The position numbers were made by a program, and so were the translations under genes. The notes below the pieces were generated by a model. It saw only the letters and a program-made list of their open reading frames with translations, made no database searches and had not been told where the DNA came from. Positions 9,473 through 17,542 of a stretch of 44,824 nucleotides of DNA are shown here, one piece after another. Source of the DNA: Erysipelotrichales bacterium (lineage in GTDB: Bacteria > Bacillota_I > Bacilli_A > Erysipelotrichales > Erysipelotrichaceae); contig JAFXJJ010000102.1 in assembly GCA_017532345.1 (NCBI GenBank), positions 1-44,824 on the forward strand. The letters run 5' to 3'. Position 1 is the stretch's first letter. Each line of letters starts with the position of its first letter.

Positions 9473-10102
9473 ATGAAAAGACCAGTAGTTATTGGAATTG
9501 CAGGAGGAAGTGCTTCAGGTAAAACTTCGATTGCCAAAGAATTATATGATATTTGTAATAAAGAGGCTAAGAAAGTAGCAATTATTCGTCAAGATGACTA
9601 TTATAAAGATCAATCTCATATGAGCATGGAAGATCGTACTAAAACGAATTATGATCATCCTTTTGCATTTGATAATGATTTACTTGTTAATCATTTAGAT
9701 GCTTTAATTCGTTATGAAGCAATTAATAAACCTACTTATGATTTTGTTAATCATACAAGAAGTGATAAAACAGAATCAATTGAACCATTAGATGTTATTA
9801 TTCTAGAAGGTTTATTTGTATTAGAAAATGAAGATATTCGTCGTCGCTTAGACATTAAAATTTTCGTTGATACAGATGCGGATATTCGTTTTATTCGTCG
9901 TTTAACACGAGATGTTAATGAGCGTGGAAGAACATTAGAGAGTGTTATTAGTCAATATGTAAATACTGTGCGTAAAATGCATAATGAGTTCTTAGAACCA
10001 TCTAAGCGTTATGCCGATGTTATTATTCCAGAAGGTAAGGAGAATGTTGTTGCAATTGATTTAGTTGCAACTAAAATCGCTAGTATTTTAAATGGTAAAT
10101 AG
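9473..10102 (+). CDS. udk: Uridine kinase
   Basis: Cytoplasmic pyrimidine salvage enzyme phosphorylating uridine and cytidine with ATP or GTP. The P-loop [12 protein letters not shown] is at residues 8-19, followed by RQDDYYKDQ, the NYDHPFAFD substrate region and the LEGLFVLE segment, then [15 protein letters not shown] in the lid. The 209 aa match bacterial Udk. It lies 11 bases after mltG, as often in Bacillota, and 20 bases before an MFS transporter. Confidence 0.96.
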   Translation: MKRPVVIGIAGGSASGKTSIAKELYDICNKEAKKVAIIRQDDYYKDQSHMSMEDRTKTNYDHPFAFDNDLLVNHLDALIRYEAINKPTYDFVNHTRSDKTESIEPLDVIILEGLFVLENEDIRRRLDIKIFVDTDADIRFIRRLTRDVNERGRTLESVISQYVNTVRKMHNEFLEPSKRYADVIIPEGKENVVAIDLVATKIASILNGK

Positions 10103-10122
10103 TATTAGTAAGGAGAGAAGTT

Positions 10123-11304
10123 ATGAAAGGTCAGTTTAGAAATTATTGTATATTCTATTTTTTCTATTATGCAACCTTAGGAGTATTCTCTCCTTATTTA
10201 AATGTATATTATGAAAGATTAGGATTTAGTGGATCACAAATTGGAAATATCAATTCGCTGAGTTTAGTATTTGCAATGTTTACTACACCACTTTGGGGAA
10301 TTGTATCAGATAAGACAAAAAAGCATAAATTGGTGCTTACGGTTGCAGTAGGTATGACTGCTATTGTTTTATTCATTTGGTCGCTTCAAAGAAATTACAT
10401 TCCAGTTCTTGTTACTGCAATCTTTTTACAAATCTGTCGATGTGATATTGGTAGTTTAGCAGATAGTATGTGTATTAAATTCTGTAATAGATATGAAGAG
10501 GATTTCAGTGTAGTACGTTCACTAGGCTCTCTAGGTTATGTCTTCGGAAGCTTTGCTGTAGGGTATGTAGCATCATATTTTGGCTTTAGTGGACCGTATG
10601 TGTATATTGCGATGATATGTAGTGCAATAGCAGTTATTTGTATTCAAAAGTTCACTGAGGATGAAAATGATGAGAATGAAACTACACAAAAATTAGATTT
10701 ACTGCATGATGGTAAGGAAATCATTAAGAATGGAAACTTTATATATGCATTATTATTAATGATTTTAATAAGTGCGGTGTTAGATGTAATTAATGGCTAT
10801 GTAGGTAATCATTTAGTAGGTACCTTAAAACAAAGTGATTCATTAATCGGAATATCAACATTAGCTATGGTAGCACCTGAGTTTTTTATTGTAATGAAAG
10901 CTCAAAAAATCTTTGATAAGATTGGATATCGTAATTTATATTTATTGGGTTGTGGTTCACAAGTGTTACGATTCTTAGTATATGCTTTTGTTCCTAATGT
11001 ATTTGCATTCTTAATAGTATCATTATTTCATGGATTAAGTATTGCTGCAATATGTGTTGGAAACGTAAATTTCTTGTATCGAGCAGTTGATAAGAAAATA
11101 TTAGCTACTGGTATGAGTATCTACAATGCAGGGTATATTATCTCAACAGCATTATTCAATCAATTATTTGGACGTCTATATGAAGCTTCAGGAAGCGGCA
11201 GTATGTTCTTTGTAGCCGCTATCTTAACAACTATAGGCCTATTAATGGTTATTTGCTCAAAACGTTTAAACATTATGGATAGAAGAGTGGAGGAATCAAT
11301 ATGA
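10123..11304 (+). CDS. MFS transporter (nucleoside/sugar proton symporter-like)
   Basis: Twelve hydrophobic segments over 393 aa give the major facilitator fold. The start FRNYCIFYFFYYATLGVFSPY and the loop GIVSDKTKKHK (the MFS motif A between TM2 and TM3) resemble the LacY/NupG-like MFS_1_like family. The substrate cannot be read from the sequence; the neighbouring uridine kinase suggests a nucleoside, but that is guesswork from context. The central cytoplasmic loop (about 178-195) is acidic. The stop overlaps the next start by four bases (ATGA), so the two are translationally coupled. Confidence 0.85.
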   Translation: MKGQFRNYCIFYFFYYATLGVFSPYLNVYYERLGFSGSQIGNINSLSLVFAMFTTPLWGIVSDKTKKHKLVLTVAVGMTAIVLFIWSLQRNYIPVLVTAIFLQICRCDIGSLADSMCIKFCNRYEEDFSVVRSLGSLGYVFGSFAVGYVASYFGFSGPYVYIAMICSAIAVICIQKFTEDENDENETTQKLDLLHDGKEIIKNGNFIYALLLMILISAVLDVINGYVGNHLVGTLKQSDSLIGISTLAMVAPEFFIVMKAQKIFDKIGYRNLYLLGCGSQVLRFLVYAFVPNVFAFLIVSLFHGLSIAAICVGNVNFLYRAVDKKILATGMSIYNAGYIISTALFNQLFGRLYEASGSGSMFFVAAILTTIGLLMVICSKRLNIMDRRVEESI

Positions 11305-12008
11305 GCTATTTAGACATGGCTATATTTGTTGCTTTATTCTTTATCTCAACAATTTGTTTAATTTATTCAATAACTACGTTTTTTGCTCGTAAACCAGTTC
11401 GTTTATTTGGAGCAAAGTTTAAAAATAAAGACATAAGGGATGCTGAAGTATTTAATAGAACTAATGCGTTGGTTTTACTATTGATGGCACTACCAGGCTT
11501 TCTAGGAGGAACTTTTTTTCTATTAAGTCCATATATAGGAAAGATAGTTGCTGTAATTGCATATGTAATTATTTTTCCTATTTGTGTGTTATTTTTCTAT
11601 TTGAATAAGAATGCTCAGACTAAGAATTTGATTAGAAGCGTAATGTTTTCAATTTCAAAGAATAGCACTATTTTTAAATTTGAATTTTTTAAAAGGTCAA
11701 CATTTATTGAAGCGTTCAAATATATAAATATTGGTGGTAGTGAAGATATTTTACATGTTGAATTAAAGAAACGTGTTATGTATGATATTTGGGAGTTTAT
11801 AGAGCATCACGAAATAAAGGATTGGAATGGGTTTGCGAAACAAACAGGAGATCCAGATAAAGGATTAGAATGGAAAATTAAAATTGTCTATGACAATGGT
11901 GATGTAGTATTTGCTTTTGGTAAGGATGCTTTTCCAATTAACGGAAAACCTATTATTAGTCAATTCAATGATTTATTAAATGAATTGTTTATGAAAATGA
12001 AGAGGTAA
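11301..12008 (+). CDS. Membrane protein of unknown function
   Basis: I do not recognise a family. The 235 aa begin with a hydrophobic helix (about 5-28), have two more between about 54 and 100 (ALVLLLMALPGFLGGTFFLL and IVAVIAYVIIFPICVLFFYL), then a soluble C-terminal half (about 110-235) with alternating beta-like stretches such as EWKIKIVYDNGDVVFAFGKD. The four-base overlap with the upstream MFS gene and the two-base gap to the HAD gene place it firmly in that operon, so it may assist or modify the transporter, but nothing shows this directly. Confidence 0.75.
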   Translation: MSYLDMAIFVALFFISTICLIYSITTFFARKPVRLFGAKFKNKDIRDAEVFNRTNALVLLLMALPGFLGGTFFLLSPYIGKIVAVIAYVIIFPICVLFFYLNKNAQTKNLIRSVMFSISKNSTIFKFEFFKRSTFIEAFKYINIGGSEDILHVELKKRVMYDIWEFIEHHEIKDWNGFAKQTGDPDKGLEWKIKIVYDNGDVVFAFGKDAFPINGKPIISQFNDLLNELFMKMKR

Positions 12009-12010
12009 GC

Positions 12011-12643
12011 ATGTATAAACATATTATATTTGATATTGATGGAACACTATTAGATACTGAAGCAACTGTCATGGTTTCTTTAAAGCGTGTTTGTAAAGAA
12101 TTTTTAGATGTTGAATATACTTCTGAACAATTACGTTTTACTCTTGGTATGCCTGGTGTAATGGCATTAGAAAAGCTTGGTATTCCTAAAGATAAATGTG
12201 ATGATGGATTATTAAAGTGGGAGAAGTATTTTGAAGAGAATGTTTCTTTAATAAAGCATTTTGATGGTATTAAAGAATTACTTGAAGTTTTAGATAGTAA
12301 AGGTTATCAAATGGGAATTATTACAAGTAAAACTAGACACGAATATAACGTTGACTTTGTTCCATTTGGACTAGAATCGTTTTTTAACACAGTTATTTGT
12401 GTTGAAGATAGTGAAACGCATAAGCCTGACAAAGGACCTATGGTTGAGTATTTGAAACGCAATAATATTACGCCTGAAGAAGCAATTTATATTGGTGATG
12501 CAATTCATGATTATAATTGTGCTACAGCAGCAGGTGTAGACTTTATATTAGCTTTATGGGGTTGTAGAGATGATTCTATGATTAATTGTGCTAATAAATG
12601 TAAACATCCAATAGATGTACTTAAAATAGTAGAGAACAAATAA
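12011..12643 (+). CDS. HAD-superfamily hydrolase, PGP/Gph-like
   Basis: Phosphatase of the haloacid dehalogenase superfamily with an alpha-helical C1 cap. Motif I DIDGTLLDTE (residues 8-17, nucleophile Asp8), motif II Thr/Ser in IITSKTR, motif III Lys in HKPDKGP and motif IV YIGDAIHD are all intact. The 210 aa fit phosphoglycolate phosphatase or PpaX-like enzymes, but substrate cannot be assigned by sequence alone. It is the last gene of the MFS operon and is followed by a two-way terminator. Confidence 0.9.
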   Translation: MYKHIIFDIDGTLLDTEATVMVSLKRVCKEFLDVEYTSEQLRFTLGMPGVMALEKLGIPKDKCDDGLLKWEKYFEENVSLIKHFDGIKELLEVLDSKGYQMGIITSKTRHEYNVDFVPFGLESFFNTVICVEDSETHKPDKGPMVEYLKRNNITPEEAIYIGDAIHDYNCATAAGVDFILALWGCRDDSMINCANKCKHPIDVLKIVENK

Positions 12644-12644
12644 A

Positions 12645-12673
12645 AACTATCAGTTGCCTGATAGTTCTTTTTT
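12645..12673. terminator. Bidirectional terminator
   Basis: A perfect 9-bp stem AACTATCAG/CTGATAGTT (12645-12653 with 12658-12666) has T residues on its right and A residues on its left, so it can stop both the HAD gene transcript and the convergent minus-strand gene ending at 12672. Confidence 0.85.
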
Positions 12674-13004
12674 ATAATGGTGTTATTTCAACAACACTGT
12701 CAATACGAATTACTTTTGTAATTTCTTCATTCTTTTTATTTATAGTAGTAAATTTAATAAAATCATCATCAGATTCCAAGATAGTAGCTACTACATTAGT
12801 AGCACTTAAATCTAAATCATTTGTGTAGATTAATCTACATTGTTGACCCTCTAATCCATTTAATACTCTTGACATTGTATCAGCACCCCTAATTCTCACT
12901 TTGTTCTTTAAAAAACGAATTTCTTTTTTTAATCCTTTTATTACGGAATTTTGGTAGAGAACTAATCCAAAGGCAATTAGTCCAAATATCGAAAGATATT
13001 GCAT
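12672..13004 (-). CDS. Small membrane-anchored protein of unknown function
   Basis: Not recognised. The 110-aa product starts with a hydrophobic helix (about 3-19), then a basic, probably coiled segment (GLKKEIRFLKNKVRIRG), and a C-terminal region (about 45-110) of short beta-like stretches ending in IRIDSVVEITPL. The latter resembles a small SH3/Sm-like barrel, which is inference from pattern only. GGAGGA precedes its start. It is a lone minus-strand gene between the HAD operon and gltX. Confidence 0.7.
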   Translation of the reverse strand: MQYLSIFGLIAFGLVLYQNSVIKGLKKEIRFLKNKVRIRGADTMSRVLNGLEGQQCRLIYTNDLDLSATNVVATILESDDDFIKFTTINKKNEEITKVIRIDSVVEITPL

Positions 13005-13170
13005 TATAATCCTCCTCTACACTTGTAATATAGAAATTAATGATTGATTGGAACCATAAATATATGTAATAAAATGTTGCTTAAAATATCACTTATTTGT
13101 ATTCCAATTTATTTACCCTTATAATTATATCGCAATCGTATATTTTTGTATATAAAAATATCAATTTCAG

Positions 13171-13199
13171 TTGAATTTTCCTAGGATTTATTATAATAT
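13171..13199 (+). promoter_or_regulatory. Promoter of gltX
   Basis: TTGAAT (13171-13176) and TAATAT (13194-13199) are 17 bases apart; an overlapping TATAAT at 13192-13197 gives a 15-base alternative. No T-box sequence lies between this promoter and gltX, unlike alaS. The 230-base gap from 13005 also holds the promoter of the minus-strand gene. Confidence 0.6.
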
Positions 13200-13234
13200 T
13201 ATAAAGCAAATATAGAGAAAAAGAGGATTTAAAT

Positions 13235-14683
13235 ATGAGTGAAGCAAGAACAAGATTTGCACCTAGTCCTACTGGCTATATGCATATCGGTAATTTAAGA
13301 ACTGCTCTTTATGAGTATTTAGTAGCTAAAAAAGATAACGGTACATTCATTTTACGTATTGAAGATACTGACCAAGGTAGATTTGTTGAAGGTGCTGTTG
13401 ATGTTATCTATAACACTATGCGTGATTGTGGATTAAAACACGATGAAGGGCCAGATGTTGGTGGTGAATATGGACCATATGTACAAAGTGAACGTATGGG
13501 AATGTATAAGCAATATGCTGAGCAATTAGTTGAACTTGGTGGAGCTCATTATTGTTTCTGTGATGAAGCAAGACTTGAAGCTGAACGTGAAGAAAAAGGG
13601 GACTCATTCAAATATGATGATCCTTGTAAGTATTTAACTAAAGAAGAAATCCAAGCTAAATTAGATGCTGGTGAACCATATGTAATTCGTCAAAATATTG
13701 ATCCAACTGAAACAGCATGTTTCGATGACGAAGTTTATGGGCATATTGAAGTTAGTTGTGCTGACTTAGATGAACAAATCTTATTAAAGTCTGATGGATT
13801 CCCAACTTATAACTTTGCGAATGTAATTGATGACCATTTAATGAAAATTTCTCATGTAGTACGTGGTAATGAGTATTTATCAAGTACTCCAAAGTATAAC
13901 TTAATTTATGATGCATTTGGATGGCAAAAGCCTACTTATATCCATCTTCCACCTGTAATGAAAGATGAATTCCATAAGTTAAGTAAACGTAATGGGGATG
14001 CATCATTCCAAGATTTAGTTGCTAAGGGATATTTACCTGCTGCAATTATGAACTATATCGCATTACTTGGATGGTCTCCTGCAGATAACGAAGAAATCTT
14101 CACCTTAGAAGAATTAACTAAGAAGTTTGATGTTGCGAGAATTTCTAAATCTCCATCAATTTTCGATATTGAGAAATTAACTTGGATGAATGGTGTATAT
14201 ATTCGTAATATGGAACCTGAAAAATGGCATGAAATGGCATTACCATATATTAATAATGCTGTTAAGGGTAACTTTGATACACATTTAATTGCTAATATCT
14301 TACAACAACGTATGAATACTTTAGGAGAAATTGAAGAAGCTATTGATTTCTTTGATGAATTACCTGAATATTCAACTGATTTATTTGTTAATAAGAAGAT
14401 GAAAACTACTGATGAAGTAGCATTAACATCTTTAAAAGCAAGTAAAGAAATGTTAGAAGGATTAACTGAATATAACTTTGATACATTACATGAAGGTTAT
14501 TTAGGACTTGCTGGTAAGCTTGAAATGAAGAATGGTCAAATCATGTATCCAGTACGTATTGCGATTACAGGTAAAGAAAGAACACCTGGTGGTGCAGTAG
14601 AAATTTCTAATATCCTTGGAAAAGAAGAAACTATTCGTCGTATTGAATTGGCAATCAAGAAATTAGAAGAAAAACTAGGATAA
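13235..14683 (+). CDS. gltX: Glutamate-tRNA ligase
   Basis: Class I synthetase charging tRNA-Glu. The HIGH motif appears as HIGN in FAPSPTGYMHIGNLRTALYEY (about residues 8-27) and the KMSKS motif as KLSKRNGD near 250-257. Length (482 aa) is normal. In organisms without GlnRS the enzyme also charges tRNA-Gln, which is later amidated; no gatCAB or glnS is present here to decide. The start has AGAGGA upstream. Directly downstream, beyond its own terminator, lies a tRNA-Glu gene. Confidence 0.97.
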   Translation: MSEARTRFAPSPTGYMHIGNLRTALYEYLVAKKDNGTFILRIEDTDQGRFVEGAVDVIYNTMRDCGLKHDEGPDVGGEYGPYVQSERMGMYKQYAEQLVELGGAHYCFCDEARLEAEREEKGDSFKYDDPCKYLTKEEIQAKLDAGEPYVIRQNIDPTETACFDDEVYGHIEVSCADLDEQILLKSDGFPTYNFANVIDDHLMKISHVVRGNEYLSSTPKYNLIYDAFGWQKPTYIHLPPVMKDEFHKLSKRNGDASFQDLVAKGYLPAAIMNYIALLGWSPADNEEIFTLEELTKKFDVARISKSPSIFDIEKLTWMNGVYIRNMEPEKWHEMALPYINNAVKGNFDTHLIANILQQRMNTLGEIEEAIDFFDELPEYSTDLFVNKKMKTTDEVALTSLKASKEMLEGLTEYNFDTLHEGYLGLAGKLEMKNGQIMYPVRIAITGKERTPGGAVEISNILGKEETIRRIELAIKKLEEKLG

Positions 14684-14706
14684 AAGCATCGTAAAGATGC
14701 TTTTTT
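14682..14706 (+). terminator. Terminator of gltX
   Basis: Stem AAAAGCATC/GATGCTTTT (14682-14690 with 14696-14704), loop GTAAA, then T residues. It starts within the gltX stop codon and separates gltX from the tRNA promoter. Confidence 0.85.
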
Positions 14707-14710
14707 CTTA

Positions 14711-14739
14711 TTGTGTATTTGATTTAATGGGTGTAAAAT
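14711..14739 (+). promoter_or_regulatory. Promoter of tRNA-Glu
   Basis: TTGTGT (14711-14716) and TAAAAT (14734-14739) with a 17-base spacer lie just upstream of the tRNA, giving a short 5' leader of about a dozen bases. Confidence 0.65.
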
Positions 14740-14757
14740 AATTAGGTGGATTATTGT

Positions 14758-14833
14758 GGCCCGTTGGTGAAACGGTTAACACAGTGCCCTCTCAAGGCAT
14801 CATTCACGGGTTCAAATCCCGTACGGGTCACCA
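14758..14833 (+). tRNA. tRNA-Glu (anticodon CTC)
   Basis: A complete cloverleaf of 76 bases including an encoded CCA. The acceptor stem GGCCCGT pairs with ACGGGTC (one G-T pair). The anticodon stem GTGCC/GGCAT closes the loop CTCTCAA with anticodon CTC at 14791-14793, reading GAG. The T arm is CACGGGTTCAAATCCCGT. The body closely resembles B. subtilis tRNA-Glu(TTC), but the anticodon has C34. It has its own promoter and terminator. Confidence 0.95.
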
Positions 14834-14843
14834 TGAAAAGAAT

Positions 14844-14873
14844 CTCTTTTGTCTTCTAGGCAAAAGAGTTTTT
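14844..14873 (+). terminator. Terminator of the tRNA-Glu transcript
   Basis: Stem CTCTTTTG/CAAAAGAG (14844-14851 with 14861-14868), nine-base loop, then five T residues, ten bases after the CCA end. Confidence 0.8.
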
Positions 14874-14970
14874 ATTTATATAATATTAATGATCAATATA
14901 GTTATCGAAGAGCGGTTATACGCAGAATGGTAGTATATATAAATAGATATGTTATAAGGAGTGTATTTAA

Positions 14971-15479
14971 ATGGGAAGTATTATAAGATTTATGAATGAA
15001 AATGATAGACATGATGTTGTGGAGATGATGAGAGAATTTTACTCCTCTCCAGCGGTATTTAGTAATGGTCTGATGAAATATTTAATGCTAACACAGATAA
15101 CTGTATTAATGATAATCCTAATATAGAAGGCTATATTTTTGAAGATAATGAGAAAATTCAAGGTTATGTTATGATTGTGAAAAGCCTTTCTACTGAATTT
15201 GGAAAGCCTTGCATATGGATTGAAGATTTGTATATTAAAAGTGAATATCGTTGTTTAGGAATAGGTAGTCATTTCTTTAAGTTTATTGAAGAAAAATATC
15301 CAACTGCTATATTACGTTTAGAAGTCGAAGCTGAAAATGTTCATGCAGTTCATGTATATGAAAAATTCGGATTTGACTTTCTACCTTTAGCTAAACATTT
15401 TGGCTTACATGCATATATGATTACTGAATCTGATTTATCGTTGTGTGAGTATAATAATTATATACAAATAAAAAACTAA
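14971..15479 (+). pseudogene. GNAT acetyltransferase, frameshifted
   Basis: A GNAT-family N-acetyltransferase interrupted by a frameshift. The first part starts at ATG 14971 behind AAGGAGTG and reads through SIIRFMNENDRHDVVEMMREF. Near 15067-15072 the frame must move back by one base (a one-base deletion in a Ser-Asp-Glu-Ile-Phe run) to continue as the rest of the domain, with the acetyl-CoA loop RCLGIGSHFF and the end VHVYEKFGFDF. Unshifted, it stops at 15124-15126. An internal start at 15171 would give only a 102-aa C-terminal piece lacking the N-terminal strands. Either a recent pseudogene or a sequencing error. Confidence 0.8.
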
Positions 15480-15486
15480 CGGAAAT

Positions 15487-15522
15487 AATAGAAAAGCCCT
15501 AGCTTGTATTTCAAACTAGGGC
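15487..15522 (-). terminator. Terminator of the XRE regulator gene
   Basis: Arms at 15496-15506 and 15512-15522 pair over 10 of 11 positions around a five-base loop. Read on the minus strand it is followed by a T-rich tract, so it ends the gene at 15528. It may also limit the plus-strand GNAT transcript. Confidence 0.75.
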
Positions 15523-15527
15523 CAATT

Positions 15528-16463
15528 TTATAATTCTTCAATTTCTTTATTGAAATGTACTTTAAAATATTCGTTCATTGTAGTTTCGTTTAGTAAAGTA
15601 TATAAAGCCTCTTTGTTAGGAGTATAGGAGATATCTTTTAGACGTTTATTTTTCTCTAAATTGAATTTTAGAAGGAATAAATCTCCTTTTGTACAAATCT
15701 TTTCATAGCTAGGCAGGTATGTATTAATAAATTCTAGGTTATCAATAGAAGATGCTGTTTCCATGAAGAATGACCAAAGTTCGTAAGAATCATTATTGAT
15801 TTCATAGTATTCAGTATTCTTAAATTCTTTTTCAAAAAACAGGAATAATTCATCATAATTCTTGGATACTATTAATGCATTAAGATAAAGTAGTAAATTT
15901 TCTCTGTTTTTTGATGAATAGTATCTTTCTTTGCTTTCTATCAGCATTTCTCTATCATTATTAGCCATACATTCTAGTTGTTGCAACTGAAGTAAACCTA
16001 TAATGTGGTATTTACTGTCTGTGTTATCGGTTAATTTTATAAGTTCCTTACATATCATTATAGTATCCGATAAGTCTTGGCGTGTTCTTTGTAGATATAA
16101 ATGCATCTTTTCACCTAATAATTTAGCTTGAATATCATTTGAATTCTCATTGATAACAAGATTTGTTTCTTGAAGGGTGATTGCTGCTAATGCTTCTTCA
16201 TATGACGCTTCATCACGTAGTACAGAGTATTTACATACCAAATCTTCAATCTTCTTCATGTCAGTTAAACCGAATAAATCATCTAGACTTATAGAGAAAA
16301 AATTTGCTATCTTAGGGAGTAAATAGACATCAGGTATTCCATTTTCAGTTTCCCAACGTGAAACTGTTTGAGGTAGAACACCTAAGTAATTTGCTAATTG
16401 TAGTTGTGTTATACCTTTTATTTTTCTTAGTGATGTAATTCGTTTTCCAATTTCTAGTTCCAT
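15528..16463 (-). CDS. XRE-family regulator with helical-repeat C-terminal domain
   Basis: The N-terminal Cro/C1-type helix-turn-helix (about residues 6-62) includes KGITQLQLANYLGVLPQTVSR and the following WETENGIPD. The remaining 240 aa are helical and look like degenerate TPR repeats, for example NYDELFLFFEKEFKNTEYYE. That two-part form recalls the RRNPP peptide-sensing regulators (Rgg, PlcR), but also many uncharacterised XRE proteins, so peptide sensing is only a possibility. AAAGGAGG precedes the start. It is transcribed away from a small cationic ORF at 16699, and no target operon is adjacent. Confidence 0.82.
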   Translation of the reverse strand: MELEIGKRITSLRKIKGITQLQLANYLGVLPQTVSRWETENGIPDVYLLPKIANFFSISLDDLFGLTDMKKIEDLVCKYSVLRDEASYEEALAAITLQETNLVINENSNDIQAKLLGEKMHLYLQRTRQDLSDTIMICKELIKLTDNTDSKYHIIGLLQLQQLECMANNDREMLIESKERYYSSKNRENLLLYLNALIVSKNYDELFLFFEKEFKNTEYYEINNDSYELWSFFMETASSIDNLEFINTYLPSYEKICTKGDLFLLKFNLEKNKRLKDISYTPNKEALYTLLNETTMNEYFKVHFNKEIEEL

Positions 16464-16721
16464 ATTATTTCCTCCTTTTTATACTTTTAGTGTACTTGGC
16501 ATTTTAGAATAAGTCTATCAATTGGTAATTTATATTAAGTCAATACTACATTGAGTATGGGAATTTTAAAGCATTTAATGAGTAATAGTATAAAATTATC
16601 GAAGCTCATTGATAACTGTTAAAAATGTGCGAGTGTATATATTAATCACATGTTTGCTGAGTTAGTAAGATAGACAGAAAGGTATCATAGGTGATTTTAT
16701 GAAAGAAAAATTAAATAAACG

Positions 16722-16746
16722 TAAAAAAGTACCTATTGGTACTTTT
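16722..16746 (-). terminator. Terminator of the Crp/Fnr regulator gene (minus strand)
   Basis: A perfect 9-bp stem AAAAGTACC/GGTACTTTT (16725-16733 with 16738-16746). On the minus strand it is followed by a run of T residues and lies about 20 bases after the stop at 16767. The rest of the gap 16464-16766 holds the XRE gene promoter region and no convincing gene. Confidence 0.75.
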
Positions 16747-16766
16747 AAAAAGTTAACATATTTACT

Positions 16767-17399
16767 TTAATATAATAATGTTACGCGTTTGTTGACAACT
16801 TTGATGAATCCTTCATCTTTTAAGTTTTTTAATTCGCGACTCATTGCGCTACGATCAACACCTAGGTATTCTGCTAATTCTGTAAATGAGAAGGGGATAT
16901 CGAAAGTTTTACCGCCTTTTTTCTCAGATATTATTCTGAAATATTCTAGTAGTTTATCACGTATTGATTTTTGAGTTAAAACTTCAATTCTGTCATTCTT
17001 TTCAACTATTTTGTCAGTCGTGATTACTAATAAGTTTTTTATAAATTGATTAAAAAAATTATATTGTGTACTATTGAAGTTTGTAATGTTAGAATAGTCT
17101 ATAATAATAATTTTTGTATTATCTTCTTTAACTATGATATCATAGTTATCTCCAATCATTGATGAAATCATTGTACCGAATACATCATTTTGGTTTAATT
17201 CATCAATTATAACACGATTTCCATCGTAATCATTTCTAATAATTTGAACTCTTCCTGATTCAACGACGCCTACAATATTATCCTTTTTTAAAGAAGTTAA
17301 GATATTTGTATGCTTCTTAAATGTAAATGTAGTCGCTTCTAATAGCTTTAATAGTAAATCTTTGTCGTTCATTGTAATCTTATCGAATAAAAATGCCAT
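16767..17399 (-). CDS. Crp/Fnr-family transcriptional regulator, divergent from nrdDG
   Basis: The 210-aa protein has an N-terminal cyclic-nucleotide-binding-like beta-roll (about 20-115; VGVVESGRVQIIRND, NDVFGTMISS) and a C-terminal Crp-type winged helix (about 145-205; FTELAEYLGVDRSAMSRELKNL). There is no N-terminal or internal cysteine cluster of the Fnr iron-sulfur type, so the signal is unknown. AAGGTGAT precedes the start. It is divergent from nrdD, and a perfect 16-bp palindrome lies between them, overlapping its probable -35 box (TTGCAA at 17441-17446, TACAAT at 17418-17423). Control of itself and of nrdDG is a reasonable inference. Confidence 0.9.
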   Translation of the reverse strand: MAFLFDKITMNDKDLLLKLLEATTFTFKKHTNILTSLKKDNIVGVVESGRVQIIRNDYDGNRVIIDELNQNDVFGTMISSMIGDNYDIIVKEDNTKIIIIDYSNITNFNSTQYNFFNQFIKNLLVITTDKIVEKNDRIEVLTQKSIRDKLLEYFRIISEKKGGKTFDIPFSFTELAEYLGVDRSAMSRELKNLKDEGFIKVVNKRVTLLY

Positions 17400-17438
17400 A
17401 ATATCACCTTCAAAAATATTGTATCATAATTTGAAAAC

Positions 17439-17454
17439 TGTTGCAATTGCAACA
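17439..17454. promoter_or_regulatory. 16-bp perfect palindrome, likely Crp/Fnr operator
   Basis: TGTTGCAATTGCAACA is an exact inverted repeat in the 143-base gap between the divergent regulator and nrdD. On the minus strand it covers the probable -35 box of the regulator gene. On the plus strand its centre is about 41.5 bases before the start predicted from the nrdD -10 box, the classic class II activator position of Crp/Fnr proteins. Confidence 0.7.
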
Positions 17455-17472
17455 TATTTATTCGAAAAACTA

Positions 17473-17481
17473 TGCTATTAT
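17473..17481 (+). promoter_or_regulatory. Extended -10 promoter of nrdD
   Basis: TATTAT at 17476-17481 preceded by TGC forms an extended -10. The matching -35 position (17453-17458) is poor, as expected of an activator-dependent promoter. An inverted repeat GCTTCA/TGAAGC (17492-17497 with 17511-17516) lies in the leader just before the ribosome site. Confidence 0.5.
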
Positions 17482-17542
17482 TGTCACGTACGCTTCATAA
17501 CCGTAATTTTTGAAGCACAAATATTAAAAGGAGAACAGTATT

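Noticed and set aside
13005..13234. T-box or other leader upstream of gltX
   Set aside because: No AGGGTGGNACCGCG-type sequence and no terminator hairpin between promoter and gene.
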